From positions 744,001 to 808,000 of the forward strand of contig NZ_JAKUKA010000001.1 in assembly GCF_023156195.1 (NCBI RefSeq): a DNA stretch of 64,000 nt, written 5' to 3'. The notes under the pieces are model-generated. The model had not been told where the DNA came from. It saw only the letters and a program-made list of their open reading frames with translations, and did no database searches. Source of the stretch: Chitinophaga sedimenti. GTDB lineage: Bacteria; Bacteroidota; Bacteroidia; Chitinophagales; Chitinophagaceae. A program made the translations under genes and the position numbers. Position 1 is the stretch's first letter, and every line of letters starts with the position of its first letter. Shown here piece after piece: positions 22,643 through 32,626 of this stretch.

Positions 22643-23122
22643 ATGAAAAACGAAAAAACAACTATTGTTTCCGAGCTCATTACCCTCATTCAGAAGGGCA
22701 ATGCACACGTGTCATTCACAGAGGCCGTTGCGGACCTGCCGGCCGGTCTGCGTGGCAAAAAAGTTCGTGGTTTACCATATTCCATCTGGCAATTAGCCGA
22801 TCATCTGCGCATTACGCAATGGGATATCGTGGAATTCAGTACCGGGGAAGGACATGAAAGTCCGAAGTGGCCGGAAGGATATTGGCCGGAGCATCAGACG
22901 CATGTTGATGATGAGACGTGGAATCATACATTGAAGCAAATTGCAGCTGATCAAAAACGTTTCTTTCAATTGCTGAAGGAACGTGAAGACCAGCTGCTGG
23001 ATGTTTTTGCGTGGGGAGAGGGACAGTCGCTTTTCCGCGAGGCCTTGCTCATCGCCGATCACAATGCTTATCATGTTGGTGAGATCATTGTGCTGCGGCG
23101 ATTAATGGATGCCTGGCGTTAA
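22643..23122 (+). CDS. DinB family protein
   Basis: An intact 159-residue four-helix-bundle protein of the DinB/YfiT-like superfamily. Likely metal-binding histidines are in SIWQLADHLRITQWDI and LLIADHNAYHVGEIIVLRR, the typical H...HxxxH spacing. Family members act as metal-dependent thiol S-transferases or are uncharacterised. The start follows a short region divergent from the VOC gene. Its stop (TAA 23120-23122) overlaps the stop of the convergent surE gene within TTAA. Confidence 0.85.
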   Translation: MKNEKTTIVSELITLIQKGNAHVSFTEAVADLPAGLRGKKVRGLPYSIWQLADHLRITQWDIVEFSTGEGHESPKWPEGYWPEHQTHVDDETWNHTLKQIAADQKRFFQLLKEREDQLLDVFAWGEGQSLFREALLIADHNAYHVGEIIVLRRLMDAWR

Positions 23123-23865
23123 TCTGTTTTCACTGTTTCCCCGTATTTCTCTAATGCTTTTTTCAATTCGTCTTCGTGGGTAAGGTCGAGTCGCAGCGGG
23201 GTGATAGATACATATCCGTTTTCCACCGCCCAGCGATCGGTGCCTTCCTCCGCGGGTTCCAGCGGTGTAACTGTAAACCAGTAGTGTTTACGGTTCATTG
23301 GGTCTACACCCGGTACAATGGTACCATCGTATAGCCTCACGGACTGCCTCGTCCAGCGGATCCCTTTAGGACTCGGCGGGAAGTTCACGTTGTAAAGGGC
23401 GAGTCCGGGTTCTGCAAGCAGGAGTTCGAGTACTTCGGCTACAAATGGCGCCAGTGCTTCGAAGTCCGGTTCCGTTTTGCCTACGGGCGTGCTGAGTGCG
23501 ATGCCTTTGTAACCCAGTAACACCGCCTGTTTAGCAGCCGCCAGCGTGCCGGAGTGCCACATGCCGTTGCCCAGGTTCGGTCCCATATTGATGCCGGATA
23601 ATACCACATCTGTTTTGGTCAGGTGGGTACCCAATGCCACACAGTCGGCCGGCGTACCGTTTACCCGGTAGGCCTCCATGCCCTCAAAATGGATGGGTGA
23701 TTTCTTCAATGTCAGCGGGCGCGAATGCGTTACCGCATGTCCCATGGAAGACTGTTCCACATCGGGCGCCACCACTGTTACTTCCCCGAAACGGGAAGCC
23801 ACTTTGGCCAGGGCCGCGATGCCAGGACTATAAATGCCGTCGTCGTTTGCGATAAGTATTTTCAT
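23119..23865 (-). CDS. surE: 5'/3'-nucleotidase SurE
   Basis: Intact, 248 residues from MKILIANDDGIYSPGI. The metal-site motif NDDG at residues 7-10, the conserved S/G loop SSMGHAVTHSRPL, VNGTPADCVALG and SGINMGPNLGNGMWHSGTLAAA are all SurE hallmarks. SurE is a cytoplasmic phosphatase acting on nucleoside 5'- and 3'-monophosphates, linked to stationary-phase survival. The frame is open upstream to 23940, but no upstream methionine has family homology and that region would cover the divergent lipid kinase start. Confidence 0.95.
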   Translation of the reverse strand: MKILIANDDGIYSPGIAALAKVASRFGEVTVVAPDVEQSSMGHAVTHSRPLTLKKSPIHFEGMEAYRVNGTPADCVALGTHLTKTDVVLSGINMGPNLGNGMWHSGTLAAAKQAVLLGYKGIALSTPVGKTEPDFEALAPFVAEVLELLLAEPGLALYNVNFPPSPKGIRWTRQSVRLYDGTIVPGVDPMNRKHYWFTVTPLEPAEEGTDRWAVENGYVSITPLRLDLTHEDELKKALEKYGETVKTD

Positions 23866-23940
23866 GCCCAATGCGCCCCCAATACCATGCCAGTGCGACT
23901 TGGTATTCTTTTTGTCTGCCCAGTACATATGCCTCAACAC

Positions 23941-24855
23941 ATGAAAACAGTCAATCTGCTACATAATCCCAAAGCTGGAGACAAGGAGCACTCAGAAGAA
24001 ACACTGATCAAACAGATCGAATCACATGGATTTAAAGTCATTTATTCTTCTGTAAAGGAAAAAGGATGGAAAGATATTGATCCGGAAGTAGACTTCTTAA
24101 TCGTGGCAGGCGGCGACGGTACCGTGCGAAAGGTAAGTGTAGCGTTGCTGGAACGCGATCTGCACCTGCCGGTCGCGGTATTGCCGAAAGGCACCGCTAA
24201 CAACATCGGTAAGGCGCTGGAAATCTCCGGTAAGGAGAAAGATATCATTGCTTCCTGGCGTAAAGAAACCGCCCGTAAATTCGATGTGGGGAAGATCCAC
24301 GGGCATCATGAAACCATGTATTTCCTGGAGGGATTTGGTTTTGGCGTATTTCCGAAATTGATGAACGATATGCGCGAAGGTGCAGATAAAAAGGACGTGT
24401 CGCCCGAAGAGCGCATCGATAATGCACTGCACGTGCTGCACGATGTCATCGAAAACTATAAGGCAAAAAACTGCCAGATATTGATCGATGGGGTAGACCA
24501 TTCCGGTAATTTTTTACTGGTTGAGGTGATGAATACGCCATCCCTTGGCCCGAATCTTGATCTGAACCCTTTGGCGAACACAAACGATGGTGAGTTTGAG
24601 GTGATACTGATCGCAGAAACACAGCGGGAGAAGTTTGCCACTTATATTTGGGATAAGATACGCGATGGTAATACACCGTTCACGTTTTCTACCCTGAAAG
24701 CGAAAGAATTAACGATCACCTGGGAGGGCGTTCATGCGCATGTAGACGATGAGGTGATCAAAGATATTAAAGGGGTAGTATTCGAGGTTAAAGTTATTGA
24801 CGGCGCGCTGCAGTTTTATGTGCCCGAGAAATCTACTACCATATCAAATGATTAA
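23941..24855 (+). CDS. Diacylglycerol/sphingosine kinase-like lipid kinase
   Basis: Intact, 304 residues from MKTVNLLHNPKAGD (the ATG at 23929 would add MPQH). The DAGK catalytic domain shows LLHNPKAGD, the nucleotide-binding loop FLIVAGGDGTVRKV and PKGTANNIGKAL. The C-terminal domain contains EGFGFGVFPKLM and ends with VHAHVDDEVI, equivalent to the family's DGE region. It belongs to the YegS/BmrU group that phosphorylates lipids for membrane turnover. It diverges from surE with 75 bp between starts and is followed by a terminator at 24886. Confidence 0.88.
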   Translation: MKTVNLLHNPKAGDKEHSEETLIKQIESHGFKVIYSSVKEKGWKDIDPEVDFLIVAGGDGTVRKVSVALLERDLHLPVAVLPKGTANNIGKALEISGKEKDIIASWRKETARKFDVGKIHGHHETMYFLEGFGFGVFPKLMNDMREGADKKDVSPEERIDNALHVLHDVIENYKAKNCQILIDGVDHSGNFLLVEVMNTPSLGPNLDLNPLANTNDGEFEVILIAETQREKFATYIWDKIRDGNTPFTFSTLKAKELTITWEGVHAHVDDEVIKDIKGVVFEVKVIDGALQFYVPEKSTTISND

Positions 24856-24885
24856 CCGTTCACCACTGAATACACAAAAAGAGAG

Positions 24886-24911
24886 GGCGTTGCACGAGCA
24901 GCGCCTTTTTC
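24886..24911 (+). terminator. Intrinsic terminator after the lipid kinase
   Basis: GGCGTTGC (24886-24893) pairs with GCAGCGCC (24898-24905) with one wobble, followed by TTTTT (24906-24910). Confidence 0.75.
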
Positions 24912-24975
24912 ATTTTAACATTTCCTGCAGGTTACCTTTCAACTTTATCCGGATAAACAGGAAATTATCCCTTTT

Positions 24976-25833
24976 ATGCGTAATTCATTGTTGTTCTACG
25001 GGGCCATAGCGCCCGCATGCCTCTTATTGTCCTGTCAGCAGGTTCCACACGAAGGTGCGCCGACAGCCTCGTTGAGGCAGGAAAAAATTGATTTGAAGGT
25101 TGTTCCATTACAAGACTCTACCCGCAAACGCATGCGCAGCGCAGACTTTCACTGCCGGGTAAAAGACGTACATCAATCCACCGAACGTATCGAAAGACTG
25201 GTCAGCGCACTGGGCGGGGTCGTAGAAGAAAGTACGCAGCGAAATATTTATCATGCTGCAAAAACGCTACAGTACAAAACAGATTCTGTTAAACGGGTGC
25301 AGTTGTACACCGCAACGTCAGACCTTAAATTGCGGGTGCCGGTAGCGCAACTGGATTCAGTCGTGTACACATTGTCCGTTATCGCCGATTTTATAGATAC
25401 GCGTACGTTGCGCGATACGGACGCCACGCTTTCTTACTATGCCAACCAGTTGGGCAACCAGGACGTGAAGCAGCTGGGACCTACGCGGAACGACAAAGCC
25501 ATCGATATGAACGCGGTAGCGCAAAACGATCAGCAGGAGCGGATCAACAGGATCATTGCGAACAAACAGATCGATGAGAACGTGGCGTATTCCACCCTGG
25601 CGGTATCGTTGTTTCAGCCGGAAGTGGCGGACATACAGATATTGGCAGATGAGGATGCACTTACCCGCGCCGGTTTCGGAGAATCATTATGGCAGTCGTT
25701 GCTCAGCGGTTTACGGGTCTTTTGCAACATCCTGGTTTACCTGGTAGCGATATGGCCGTTATGGGTATTGCTGCTGGCGGGTTATTGGCTGTACAGGAGC
25801 CGTCTGCGCAAGTGGTTTGCCGGGGCAAAGTAA
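24976..25833 (+). CDS. DUF4349 lipoprotein
   Basis: Intact, 285 residues. The lipoprotein signal is MRNSLLFYGAIAPACLLLSC with the lipobox Cys at residue 20. The body has the DUF4349 pattern: a beta-rich segment (SADFHCRVKDVHQSTERIERLVSALGGVVEES), a long helical stretch, TLAVSLFQPE, and a C-terminal membrane helix (CNILVYLVAIWPLWVLLLAGYWLY) with a basic tail. The protein is therefore fixed to the membrane at both ends. Its function is unknown. It stands between a terminator and the DACNV gene, which starts 77 bp later on the same strand. Confidence 0.85.
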   Translation: MRNSLLFYGAIAPACLLLSCQQVPHEGAPTASLRQEKIDLKVVPLQDSTRKRMRSADFHCRVKDVHQSTERIERLVSALGGVVEESTQRNIYHAAKTLQYKTDSVKRVQLYTATSDLKLRVPVAQLDSVVYTLSVIADFIDTRTLRDTDATLSYYANQLGNQDVKQLGPTRNDKAIDMNAVAQNDQQERINRIIANKQIDENVAYSTLAVSLFQPEVADIQILADEDALTRAGFGESLWQSLLSGLRVFCNILVYLVAIWPLWVLLLAGYWLYRSRLRKWFAGAK

Positions 25834-25910
25834 CCCGGTATTATTCCGACCGCGAAAAATGGTAAATTTGCCGGAAGGCCGGGGCAACCAACCGGCGTAC
25901 GAGCTCATTT

Positions 25911-27062
25911 ATGGAATTGACGAACGAATCAACATACCAGGCTGCGACAAAGATTTCCGGGATTGTAGAAGATCATTTTTTAAAACATATAGCCCTGGCG
26001 GCCGACAATGGTGAAGAAGACCTGGCGGACGTACCCTCCGGCAAAATCATCGAAACCATGATCGATGTGGCCTTCTGGGCCAGTTTACGAAAGGAGGAGG
26101 GCAATGAACCCCGTATTTCGCTTGCATTCCTGAAACCCAGTCAGGCCGGCCGGCCACTGTTATTTGCACAACGGCTGCCGCTGTCGCCCAAAACGCTGGT
26201 GAAACTGGCGCCCGGGGTAGAGCGCGCCGGTGTGTACGTAGGCGTATGGCACGAAAACGGGGAACTGTACGTGTGGGGGACCACCATCAAACTGCCCAAT
26301 TATTGTTTTGTACTGGACGTGTCGGAACCCGGGCTGCTCGTGGTGAAACACCGCCGGATCATCGGTCTGGGTAAATTCGCCAACGTGGCCGTGCTCAAAG
26401 GCGACCAGGTAAGGGTGGTAGACGAAGCCAGCGCGCTGCTGGACGATACTCCATCTATCCTCGCATCGCTGCTGGGACACAATGCTTCCGGCGTATGGAA
26501 CCATCCTGTAAATGTATTGATCCAGATAGCGGTGTCGATGCGCGCCCATAAACACGGGGGCATCCTGCTCGTAACGCCCTCCGGCAGCGAGGCCTGGAAG
26601 GAGTCGATCGTGCACCCGCTGCAATACCGTATAGATCCGGCGTTTACCGGTGTAGCCGATCTGTTGCGACAGGAAGCTAACAAGGTAAGTACGGAAATCT
26701 TCTGGCAAAACGCATTGCGGAGAGAGGTGGATAATATTACCGGTCTTACCGCGGTGGATGGCGCTACGTTGATCAACGACCGCCACGAGCTGCTGGCTTT
26801 TGGCGCTAAAATCATGCGCGCGAGCCGCTCCGAACCGGTAGAGCAGGTGCTCTGGATGGAGCCGGTTATCGGCGGGCATCCTTCGCTCATTCATCCTTCG
26901 AGCATCGGCGGCACCCGGCATTTGTCGGCCGCGCAGTTCATCCACGATCAGCGCGATGCGATCGCGCTGGTAGCTTCGCAAGACGGTAACTTCACGATTT
27001 TTTCCTGGTCGGAACAAACACAAATGGTGCAGGCCCATCGCATCGACGCATTATTACTGTAG
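25911..27062 (+). CDS. DACNV/DisA_N-like putative diadenylate cyclase
   Basis: Intact, 383 residues, no signal peptide. The C-terminal ~110 residues show the two catalytic signatures of diadenylate cyclase (DisA_N) domains: AVDGATLINDRHELLAFGAKI (DGA motif) and IGGTRHLSAAQF (GTRH motif), followed by a beta hairpin DAIALVASQDGNFTIFSWSE. The N-terminal ~250 residues resemble the predicted DACNV sensor domain found in front of such cyclases (RAGVYVGVWHENGELYVWGT, GLLVVKHRRIIGLGKFANVAVLKGD). The inferred reaction is ATP to c-di-AMP or a related product. Activity is not proven, and no c-di-AMP receptor or phosphodiesterase is visible nearby. Its stop abuts the stop of the convergent SDR gene. Confidence 0.72.
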   Translation: MELTNESTYQAATKISGIVEDHFLKHIALAADNGEEDLADVPSGKIIETMIDVAFWASLRKEEGNEPRISLAFLKPSQAGRPLLFAQRLPLSPKTLVKLAPGVERAGVYVGVWHENGELYVWGTTIKLPNYCFVLDVSEPGLLVVKHRRIIGLGKFANVAVLKGDQVRVVDEASALLDDTPSILASLLGHNASGVWNHPVNVLIQIAVSMRAHKHGGILLVTPSGSEAWKESIVHPLQYRIDPAFTGVADLLRQEANKVSTEIFWQNALRREVDNITGLTAVDGATLINDRHELLAFGAKIMRASRSEPVEQVLWMEPVIGGHPSLIHPSSIGGTRHLSAAQFIHDQRDAIALVASQDGNFTIFSWSEQTQMVQAHRIDALLL

Positions 27063-27788
27063 TTAAGGAAGTTTGGCCACCAGGCGCTCGGGCATATACT
27101 TCAGGGCTGTATAAATTAATTTCCATTTCAAACCGGGCACGATGGTAAATCCACTGCCCGCGTTTACTACCGCGTTGGCAATAAACGCCGGTTCCAGCAT
27201 GAGGGATTCTGGAAGATTCAGGCCGGCGGTCATTTTGCTGCGGATGTAACCCGCTACGATCACGTTAACGGTGATACGCCGGGCGAACAAGTACTGGCGC
27301 AAACCAGCCAGGTATTGGGTAAAAGCGGATTTGGTACTGCCGTAAATAAAGTTGCTCTTCCTGCCTCGTACACCTGACAAGGACGAAAGGCCAATGATCC
27401 GTTCCAGCCGTTCGTTCTTCGCATCCATCGCGATGATGTTCAGGATGGAAACCGCGCCGGCATAATGTACCTGCATCATGCGGAACGCACCGTCAAAATC
27501 CAGCAATGCTGCTTCATTATTTTTCAGGAACCCCGCCGCATATACGACGATATGAGGTTTCTCCGGCAGCTGCGCGTAAAACGGGGCATGGCTGCCGAAA
27601 TCGGCCGCATCGAAGTATTGAATGGTCACCAGTTCCCGTTGGGGAACCGATTGTTTCACAAAACTTTCCAGCGCCTCCGTACTGCGTGAAGCCGCGATAA
27701 CGCGGTAACCCTTTGCGGTATACTGCTGTATAGCTGCCTTGGCAACGTCGGAATTAGCGCCCAGGATAAGAACGGTTTTGGTTTGCAT
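27063..27788 (-). CDS. Short-chain dehydrogenase/reductase (SDR)
   Basis: Intact, 241 residues from MQTKTVLILGANSDVAKAA. The Rossmann dinucleotide site is GANSDVA, the cofactor-side Arg is in AASRSTEAL, and the catalytic residues are Ser in IIGLSSLSGVRG with Tyr and Lys in YGSTKSAFTQYL. YAAG replaces the usual NNAG. It is a classical NAD(P)-dependent oxidoreductase of unknown substrate. The frame is open to 27902, but the -7 box TATCTTTG at 27794-27801 lies inside that extension, favouring 27788. Confidence 0.87.
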   Translation of the reverse strand: MQTKTVLILGANSDVAKAAIQQYTAKGYRVIAASRSTEALESFVKQSVPQRELVTIQYFDAADFGSHAPFYAQLPEKPHIVVYAAGFLKNNEAALLDFDGAFRMMQVHYAGAVSILNIIAMDAKNERLERIIGLSSLSGVRGRKSNFIYGSTKSAFTQYLAGLRQYLFARRITVNVIVAGYIRSKMTAGLNLPESLMLEPAFIANAVVNAGSGFTIVPGLKWKLIYTALKYMPERLVAKLP

Positions 27789-27793
27789 GGGGG

Positions 27794-27801
27794 CAAAGAT
27801 A
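27794..27801 (-). promoter_or_regulatory. Promoter -7 box of the SDR gene
   Basis: On the minus strand TATCTTTG, a perfect TAnnTTTG box, ends 5 nt before the ATG at 27788, so the leader would be almost absent. No clear TTG is present at the expected -33 distance. Confidence 0.4.
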
Positions 27802-27925
27802 AACATTCCATGTTCCCGAAAAACAGCGCTGGTGCTAACGTTTAGCAGAATTTGGGTTTGAAATAACGAGGCTAATCGGCTAACTTGCCAGTCTATTGCC
27901 AACGAATTATTATCTCATCGTACCC

Positions 27926-29237
27926 ATGAAAAAATTAACCTGCCTGCTCTTCGCCGTGTTTTTGGCGCGGCTTCCGGCCTGCATGCGCAGTTCCGGCTGA
28001 TTAAAACGTATTCCGGTCCGGATGCCGGCGCCATCGCCAGCCTGTACGACCAGGGGAAATATAAAGAAGCCGCCGCGGCAGCCGACCAGCTTCGTAAGCA
28101 ACATGGCGAAGCCTCCGCTAAAGAAACCTATACTTTTTCCCGCGCCTACGCACAGGCCGGCGAAAGGACAAAGCCCTGGCATGCCTGAACGAGGCGATCG
28201 ACAAGGGCTTCTGGCGGGTAAATAATATTAAGGAGGATGCGGTGCTCCGTAAAGCGCTGGACGGCCCGGCACTGGACGGCGCCCTCGAACGGGCCCGCGC
28301 AAAAGCGCAGCCTTACTTGAAAGGTATCGCACCGATCACACAGGCCGATAAAGAAAAGATCGTGGCCATGGTGCGCAAGGGACTTAAAAACACTTATTTC
28401 GATACCGCAGTGGCGAGGGAAATGTCGTACGAACTTAAACGCATGCTGGACGGTGGCTTCTTCAATGCGATCGACACGTCTGCTGTATTCCTGCGCGAAA
28501 TCACTAATTACCTGCGAGCGAAAACGAACGACAAACACTTCTATGTGGGGATTGACCGCAACGCCCTGGCGGAGCGTGTGCCCAATGAAAGTGTAACGAC
28601 GCCGGCAGAACGGAATTATGGTTTCCGCGAGGTAACCGTGAAAGCCGGTAACATCGGTTACATCCGCTGGGAGGAATGTATTGCAGGCCCGGAGGCGTAT
28701 AAAACGGCGCAGAGCGCCCTGAACTTCCTGCGGAACACCCGCGCGATCGTGATCGACATCAGCCGCAATGGTGGCGGATCTGGGAATATTTCCACCTTCC
28801 TTTACCACTACCTCTTTGCGCAGGATGATGAACGTTTTGAAACGTTGCTCATCAAAAAATGCAGGGGAGAGGCGGAGTGGCATCGCAGCGAGCCTACGGT
28901 AGCACCTTTGCCGGGCGGGCCTTCGCTGGGAGACAAACCAGTGTATGTTGTAACGTCCGGTCGCACTTTTTCGGCCGCCGAATATTTTGCTTTTATCATG
29001 AAAGAACTGGGCCGCGCGACTATTATAGGCGAAAACACCGGTGGCGGCGGTAACCCGGTATCGCTGATGACCGAGGATAACTACGTGTTTTATATCCCCG
29101 TATGCCAGATCAAAACCACCGAAAATAAATCGCTGGAAGGTAAAGGTGTAGCGCCTGATATTACCCTGACCACCAACGATTGGCAGCAGGAAATGCTGGA
29201 AAAAGTGACAGCCGATCTTAAATCGAAGGGGAAATAA
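27926..29237 (+). CDS. S41 family (C-terminal processing-like) peptidase
   Basis: About 437 residues in three frame segments. There is a signal peptide (MKKLTCLLFAVFL...GLHAQ), a short helical TPR-like region (YDQGKYKEAAAAADQLRK), then the S41 core. The core resembles RBP3/interphotoreceptor-type members: NIGYIRWEECIAGPEAY, IVIDISRNGGGSGN, and the nucleophile region TSGRTFSAAEYFAFIMK (Ser in TFSAAE), followed by GENTGGGGNPV. Single-base losses are near 27960 and in the GAAAGG near 28166. It is a secreted protease, probably periplasmic, of unknown substrate. Confidence 0.85.
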
Positions 29238-29326
29238 GGCAGGCGTAAAATAACATTAGAACGGGCGAATCGGGCGTTAGGATCATTCGGGTCGCCAGCG
29301 TATATTAGTTGCCACACGACACGCTT

Positions 29327-31776
29327 ATGAGAACAATATTGCTTTTTTCGCTCGCGCTGACCTGCGGAGCTACCGTAAAAGCCCAGCAATCCTTAAAGCT
29401 TTGGTATAACAAACCCGCTACCGAGTGGGTAGAGGCCCTGCCATTGGGCAACGGCCGCGTAGGCGCCATGGTGTTCGGGAAGGTGGAAGATGAAATTTTA
29501 CAACTGAATGAAAGTTCGCTGTGGAGCGGCGGCCCCGTTAAAAATAATGTGAACCCGCAGGCGTATAGTCATTTACAGCCCATCCGGGACGCCCTGTTCA
29601 GCGAAGATTATTCAAAAGCCGATCAGCTAACGCGGAAGATGCAGGGACTGTTCACAGAATCCTTCCTGCCACTGGGCGATTTGTTGCTGCGCCAGTCGCT
29701 GAACGGCGCAAAGGTGACCGGTTACTACCGCGACTGGACCTGGCCACGGCCATTGCCACCACTAAATTTGAAGCCGGCGGCGTTCAATATACCCGCGAAA
29801 TGTTTACGTCCGCCCCGGATAATATACTACTCATCCGCCTCTCTGCCAATAAAGCCAAGTCGCTGTCGTTCGATGTGGCTGCCCGCAGCCGGCTGCGTTA
29901 TCGCTTGTCGTCGAATGGCGCCAACGAACTGGTGATGAGCGGAAAGGCGCCTTCGCACGTGGATCCCAATTATTACAATCCAAAAGACCGTGAGCATGTG
30001 ATTTACGAAGAACCGGGCAGCTGCAACGGTATGCGTTACCAGCTCAGGATCCGCGCAGTGGCGAAAGGGGGCAGGGTGCTGACGGACACCACGGGTATTC
30101 ATATCAGCGGTGCCTCCGAGGTGCTGTTGTACGTGGCTGCAGCAACGAGTTTTAACGGATTTGATAAATGTCCGGACACGCAGGGGAAAGATGAAAAGGC
30201 AATTACTCAGTCGCTGGTTCGAAATGCGATGAATAAGGGATATAATGCATTGATGACGGCTCACCGTGCAGACTACACGAAATACTTCAACCGTGTAAAA
30301 CTGGAGCTGGATGGCGACAAGGCCAATGCTGCATTGCCGTCCGACGAACGTTTGCAGGCTTACTCGAAAGGCGCCTCCGATCCGGGTATGGAAACACTGT
30401 TTTTCCAATACGGCCGTTACCTGCTGATTTCGAGCTCACGGCCTGGTACGCCGCCTGCTAACCTGCAGGGCATCTGGAACAAGGAGTTACGCGCACCACG
30501 GAGCTCGAATTACACCATCAACATCAATACACAAATGAACTACTGGCCGGCGGAGGTAACCAACCTGCCGGAAATGCACCAGCCGTTGCTCGACTGGCTC
30601 AAAGGGCTGTCGGTCGTTGGTGGGCGTGTGGCAAAAGACTTTTATCACGCCGATGGATGGGTGGCCAATCACAACTCGGATATCTGGTGCCAGGCGAATC
30701 CCGTGGGTGATATTGGCAGCGGCGATCCTACCTGGGCTAACTGGCCAATGGGCGGCAACTGGCTCACCCGGCATCTTTGGGAGCATTACCTCTATACAGG
30801 CGATAAGCAGTTCCCGGCCACGCAGGCCTACCCGCTCATGAAGGGCGCGGCGGCTTTCGCATCCGACTGGCTGATCAAAGACAAAGACGGCAAACTGGTT
30901 ACGGCTCCTTCTACCACACCCGAGAACAAATTCAAAGATAAAGACGGCAGAGGCCGGGGCGTATCGATCGCCACCACGATTGACATCTCCATCATCCGCG
31001 ACCTGTTCACCAACCTGGCGTCTGCCAATCGTATACTGGGTTTGGATAAATCCCCGGATGCGAAGCTGGATAAACAGTTGCAGGACCTTTATCCCTTTAA
31101 GATCGGCTCCAAAGGCCAGTTGCAGGAATGGTACAAAGATTTTGAAGAAACCGAACCGGAACACCGCCATGTATCCCATTTGTATGGCCTGCATCCCGGT
31201 TACCAGATCACCCCTTCACAACCCGAACTGTTCGCTGCCGCCCGCAAAACGCTGGAGCTGCGTGGTGATGCGGGGACCGGCTGGAGCAAAAGCTGGAAAA
31301 TCAACTTCTGGGCCCGTTTGCTCGATGGCGACCATGCCTACACGCTCGTGCGGCAGTTGTTGCAATATGTGCCGCCGAAAGGTGGCGGTGCCGGCGGTTT
31401 ATACCCGAACTTCTTCGATGCGCACCCACCGTTCCAGATCGATGGTAACTTTGCAGGCACTGCCGGCATAGCAGAAATGCTGTTGCAAAGCCATCGCGAA
31501 TACAAACCAGGCATTTACGAAATTGAACTATTACCCGCTTTGCCTGCCGCCTGGAAATCGGGCCGCGTCACCGGCCTCAAAGCCCGCGGCAATATGACCA
31601 TCGACATGGAGTGGGCAAATGGCAAACTAACTTCCGCCCGGATCGTCAGCAATAACGGGAACCCGGTGGTGGTGAGCGCCAAATCCCGCCTGAAATCGGA
31701 CGTTGCCCATGAAAATGATGGTAACAGACTGATTTTTAGTAAGAAAGAGAAAGTTTACAAAATAACAGCAGAGTAG
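29327..31776 (+). CDS. GH95 alpha-L-fucosidase (one frameshift)
   Basis: About 816 residues from [20 protein letters not shown], a signal peptide; the upstream ATG at 29309 adds nothing useful. The GH95 hallmarks are [63 protein letters not shown] (the two Asn that activate water), STTPENKF (general-acid Glu) and [14 protein letters not shown] with [12 protein letters not shown] (catalytic-site Asp). One break lies near 29735 ([23 protein letters not shown]). It is an inverting enzyme cleaving alpha-1,2-fucose or alpha-L-galactose from plant or host glycans, likely in the periplasm. Confidence 0.9.
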
Positions 31777-31777
31777 G

Positions 31778-31887
31778 ATCCTTACACCATCCTTGCTACA
31801 TCCTTCGCTGATCCTTCGCTCATCCTAGGCTTATTCGGCCATAGTGGCGGTTTGAACGTAGGTTGAGCGAAGGATCAGCGAAGGATG
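31778..31887. repeat. Phased 11-bp repeats forming a 24-bp inverted repeat
   Basis: ATCCTT or ATCCTA occurs at 31778, 31789, 31800, 31811 and 31822, exactly 11 bp apart, with the best unit ATCCTTCGCTG. The complement AAGGAT recurs at 31870 and 31881, again 11 bp apart. The 24-bp arm at 31799-31822 is a perfect reverse complement of 31864-31887, with a 41-nt loop. It sits between the convergent GH95 and HAD genes and may act as a bidirectional terminator or a dispersed palindromic element. Confidence 0.85.
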
Positions 31888-31936
31888 CAGTTACCATCCT
31901 CGAAGGTTACAGTATGTTAAGGCGACTTTTAAGCGA

Positions 31937-32574
31937 TCATAGCAGTAGTCCGGGAAGATCATACATACTGTAAAACACCGGGCGCCAGCCTCCTTCAGCG
32001 CTACCGGGTCAGCATGCTTCGCATAGCCGAATACCTTAAAACCGCCGGCAATCCCTGCCTGCACCCCGGCTTTACTATCTTCGACCACCACGCAGTGTTC
32101 CGGGGCAAAGCCCATTTCGCGGGCGGCGTAGAGGAAAATGCCGGGATCGGGTTTCCAGCTGGCGATGTCGTAACCACTGTAGATGCGGTTTTCGAAGTAG
32201 GGGAGCAGCCCGGTTAAACGGAGGTTCAGCTTAATCTTTTCAACGGGACCGCTGGAGGCCACGCAGAACGGCACCTGCAGGCTGCTGAGTAGCTCGCGAA
32301 TACCTTCTACGGGTAATACTTCGGTTTCAAATACCTTATAGGATTGTTTGCGGAAGGACTGTTCCAGGTCGACCGGGAACGGCGTTGCGGTTTGGGTTTG
32401 CAGCACATCGATCACATCCCGCAGCCGGCGGCCGCTGAATTCGCCCACGGCTTCCTCAAAGTCCATAGCCACGCCGTATTCGGCCGTCATGTCAAGCAGT
32501 ATTCTGATGCCGATCGTTTCACTGTCGACCAACACGCCATCACAGTCAAAAATAATACATCCGGGTTGGGTCAT
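31937..32574 (-). CDS. HAD-IA hydrolase, beta-phosphoglucomutase-like
   Basis: About 213 residues. Motif I is CIIFDCDGVLVDSETIG, motif II is FCVASSGPVEKI, the Lys motif is WKPDPGIFLYAA, and motif IV is CVVVEDSKAGVQAGIAGG. All are typical of the HAD-IA cap-C1 group that includes beta-phosphoglucomutase and sugar-phosphate phosphatases. A G is missing from GGG near 31984; the corrected C-terminus is VFYSMYDLPGLLL ending at 31937, while the uncorrected frame runs on to 31891. The MFS transporter gene lies 52 bp upstream on the same strand, so they may be co-transcribed. Confidence 0.85.
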
Positions 32575-32626
32575 AAGGTAGTCAGATATCAGGTTGATAG
32601 GATAAATATATAAAAAATAGAAAGTA

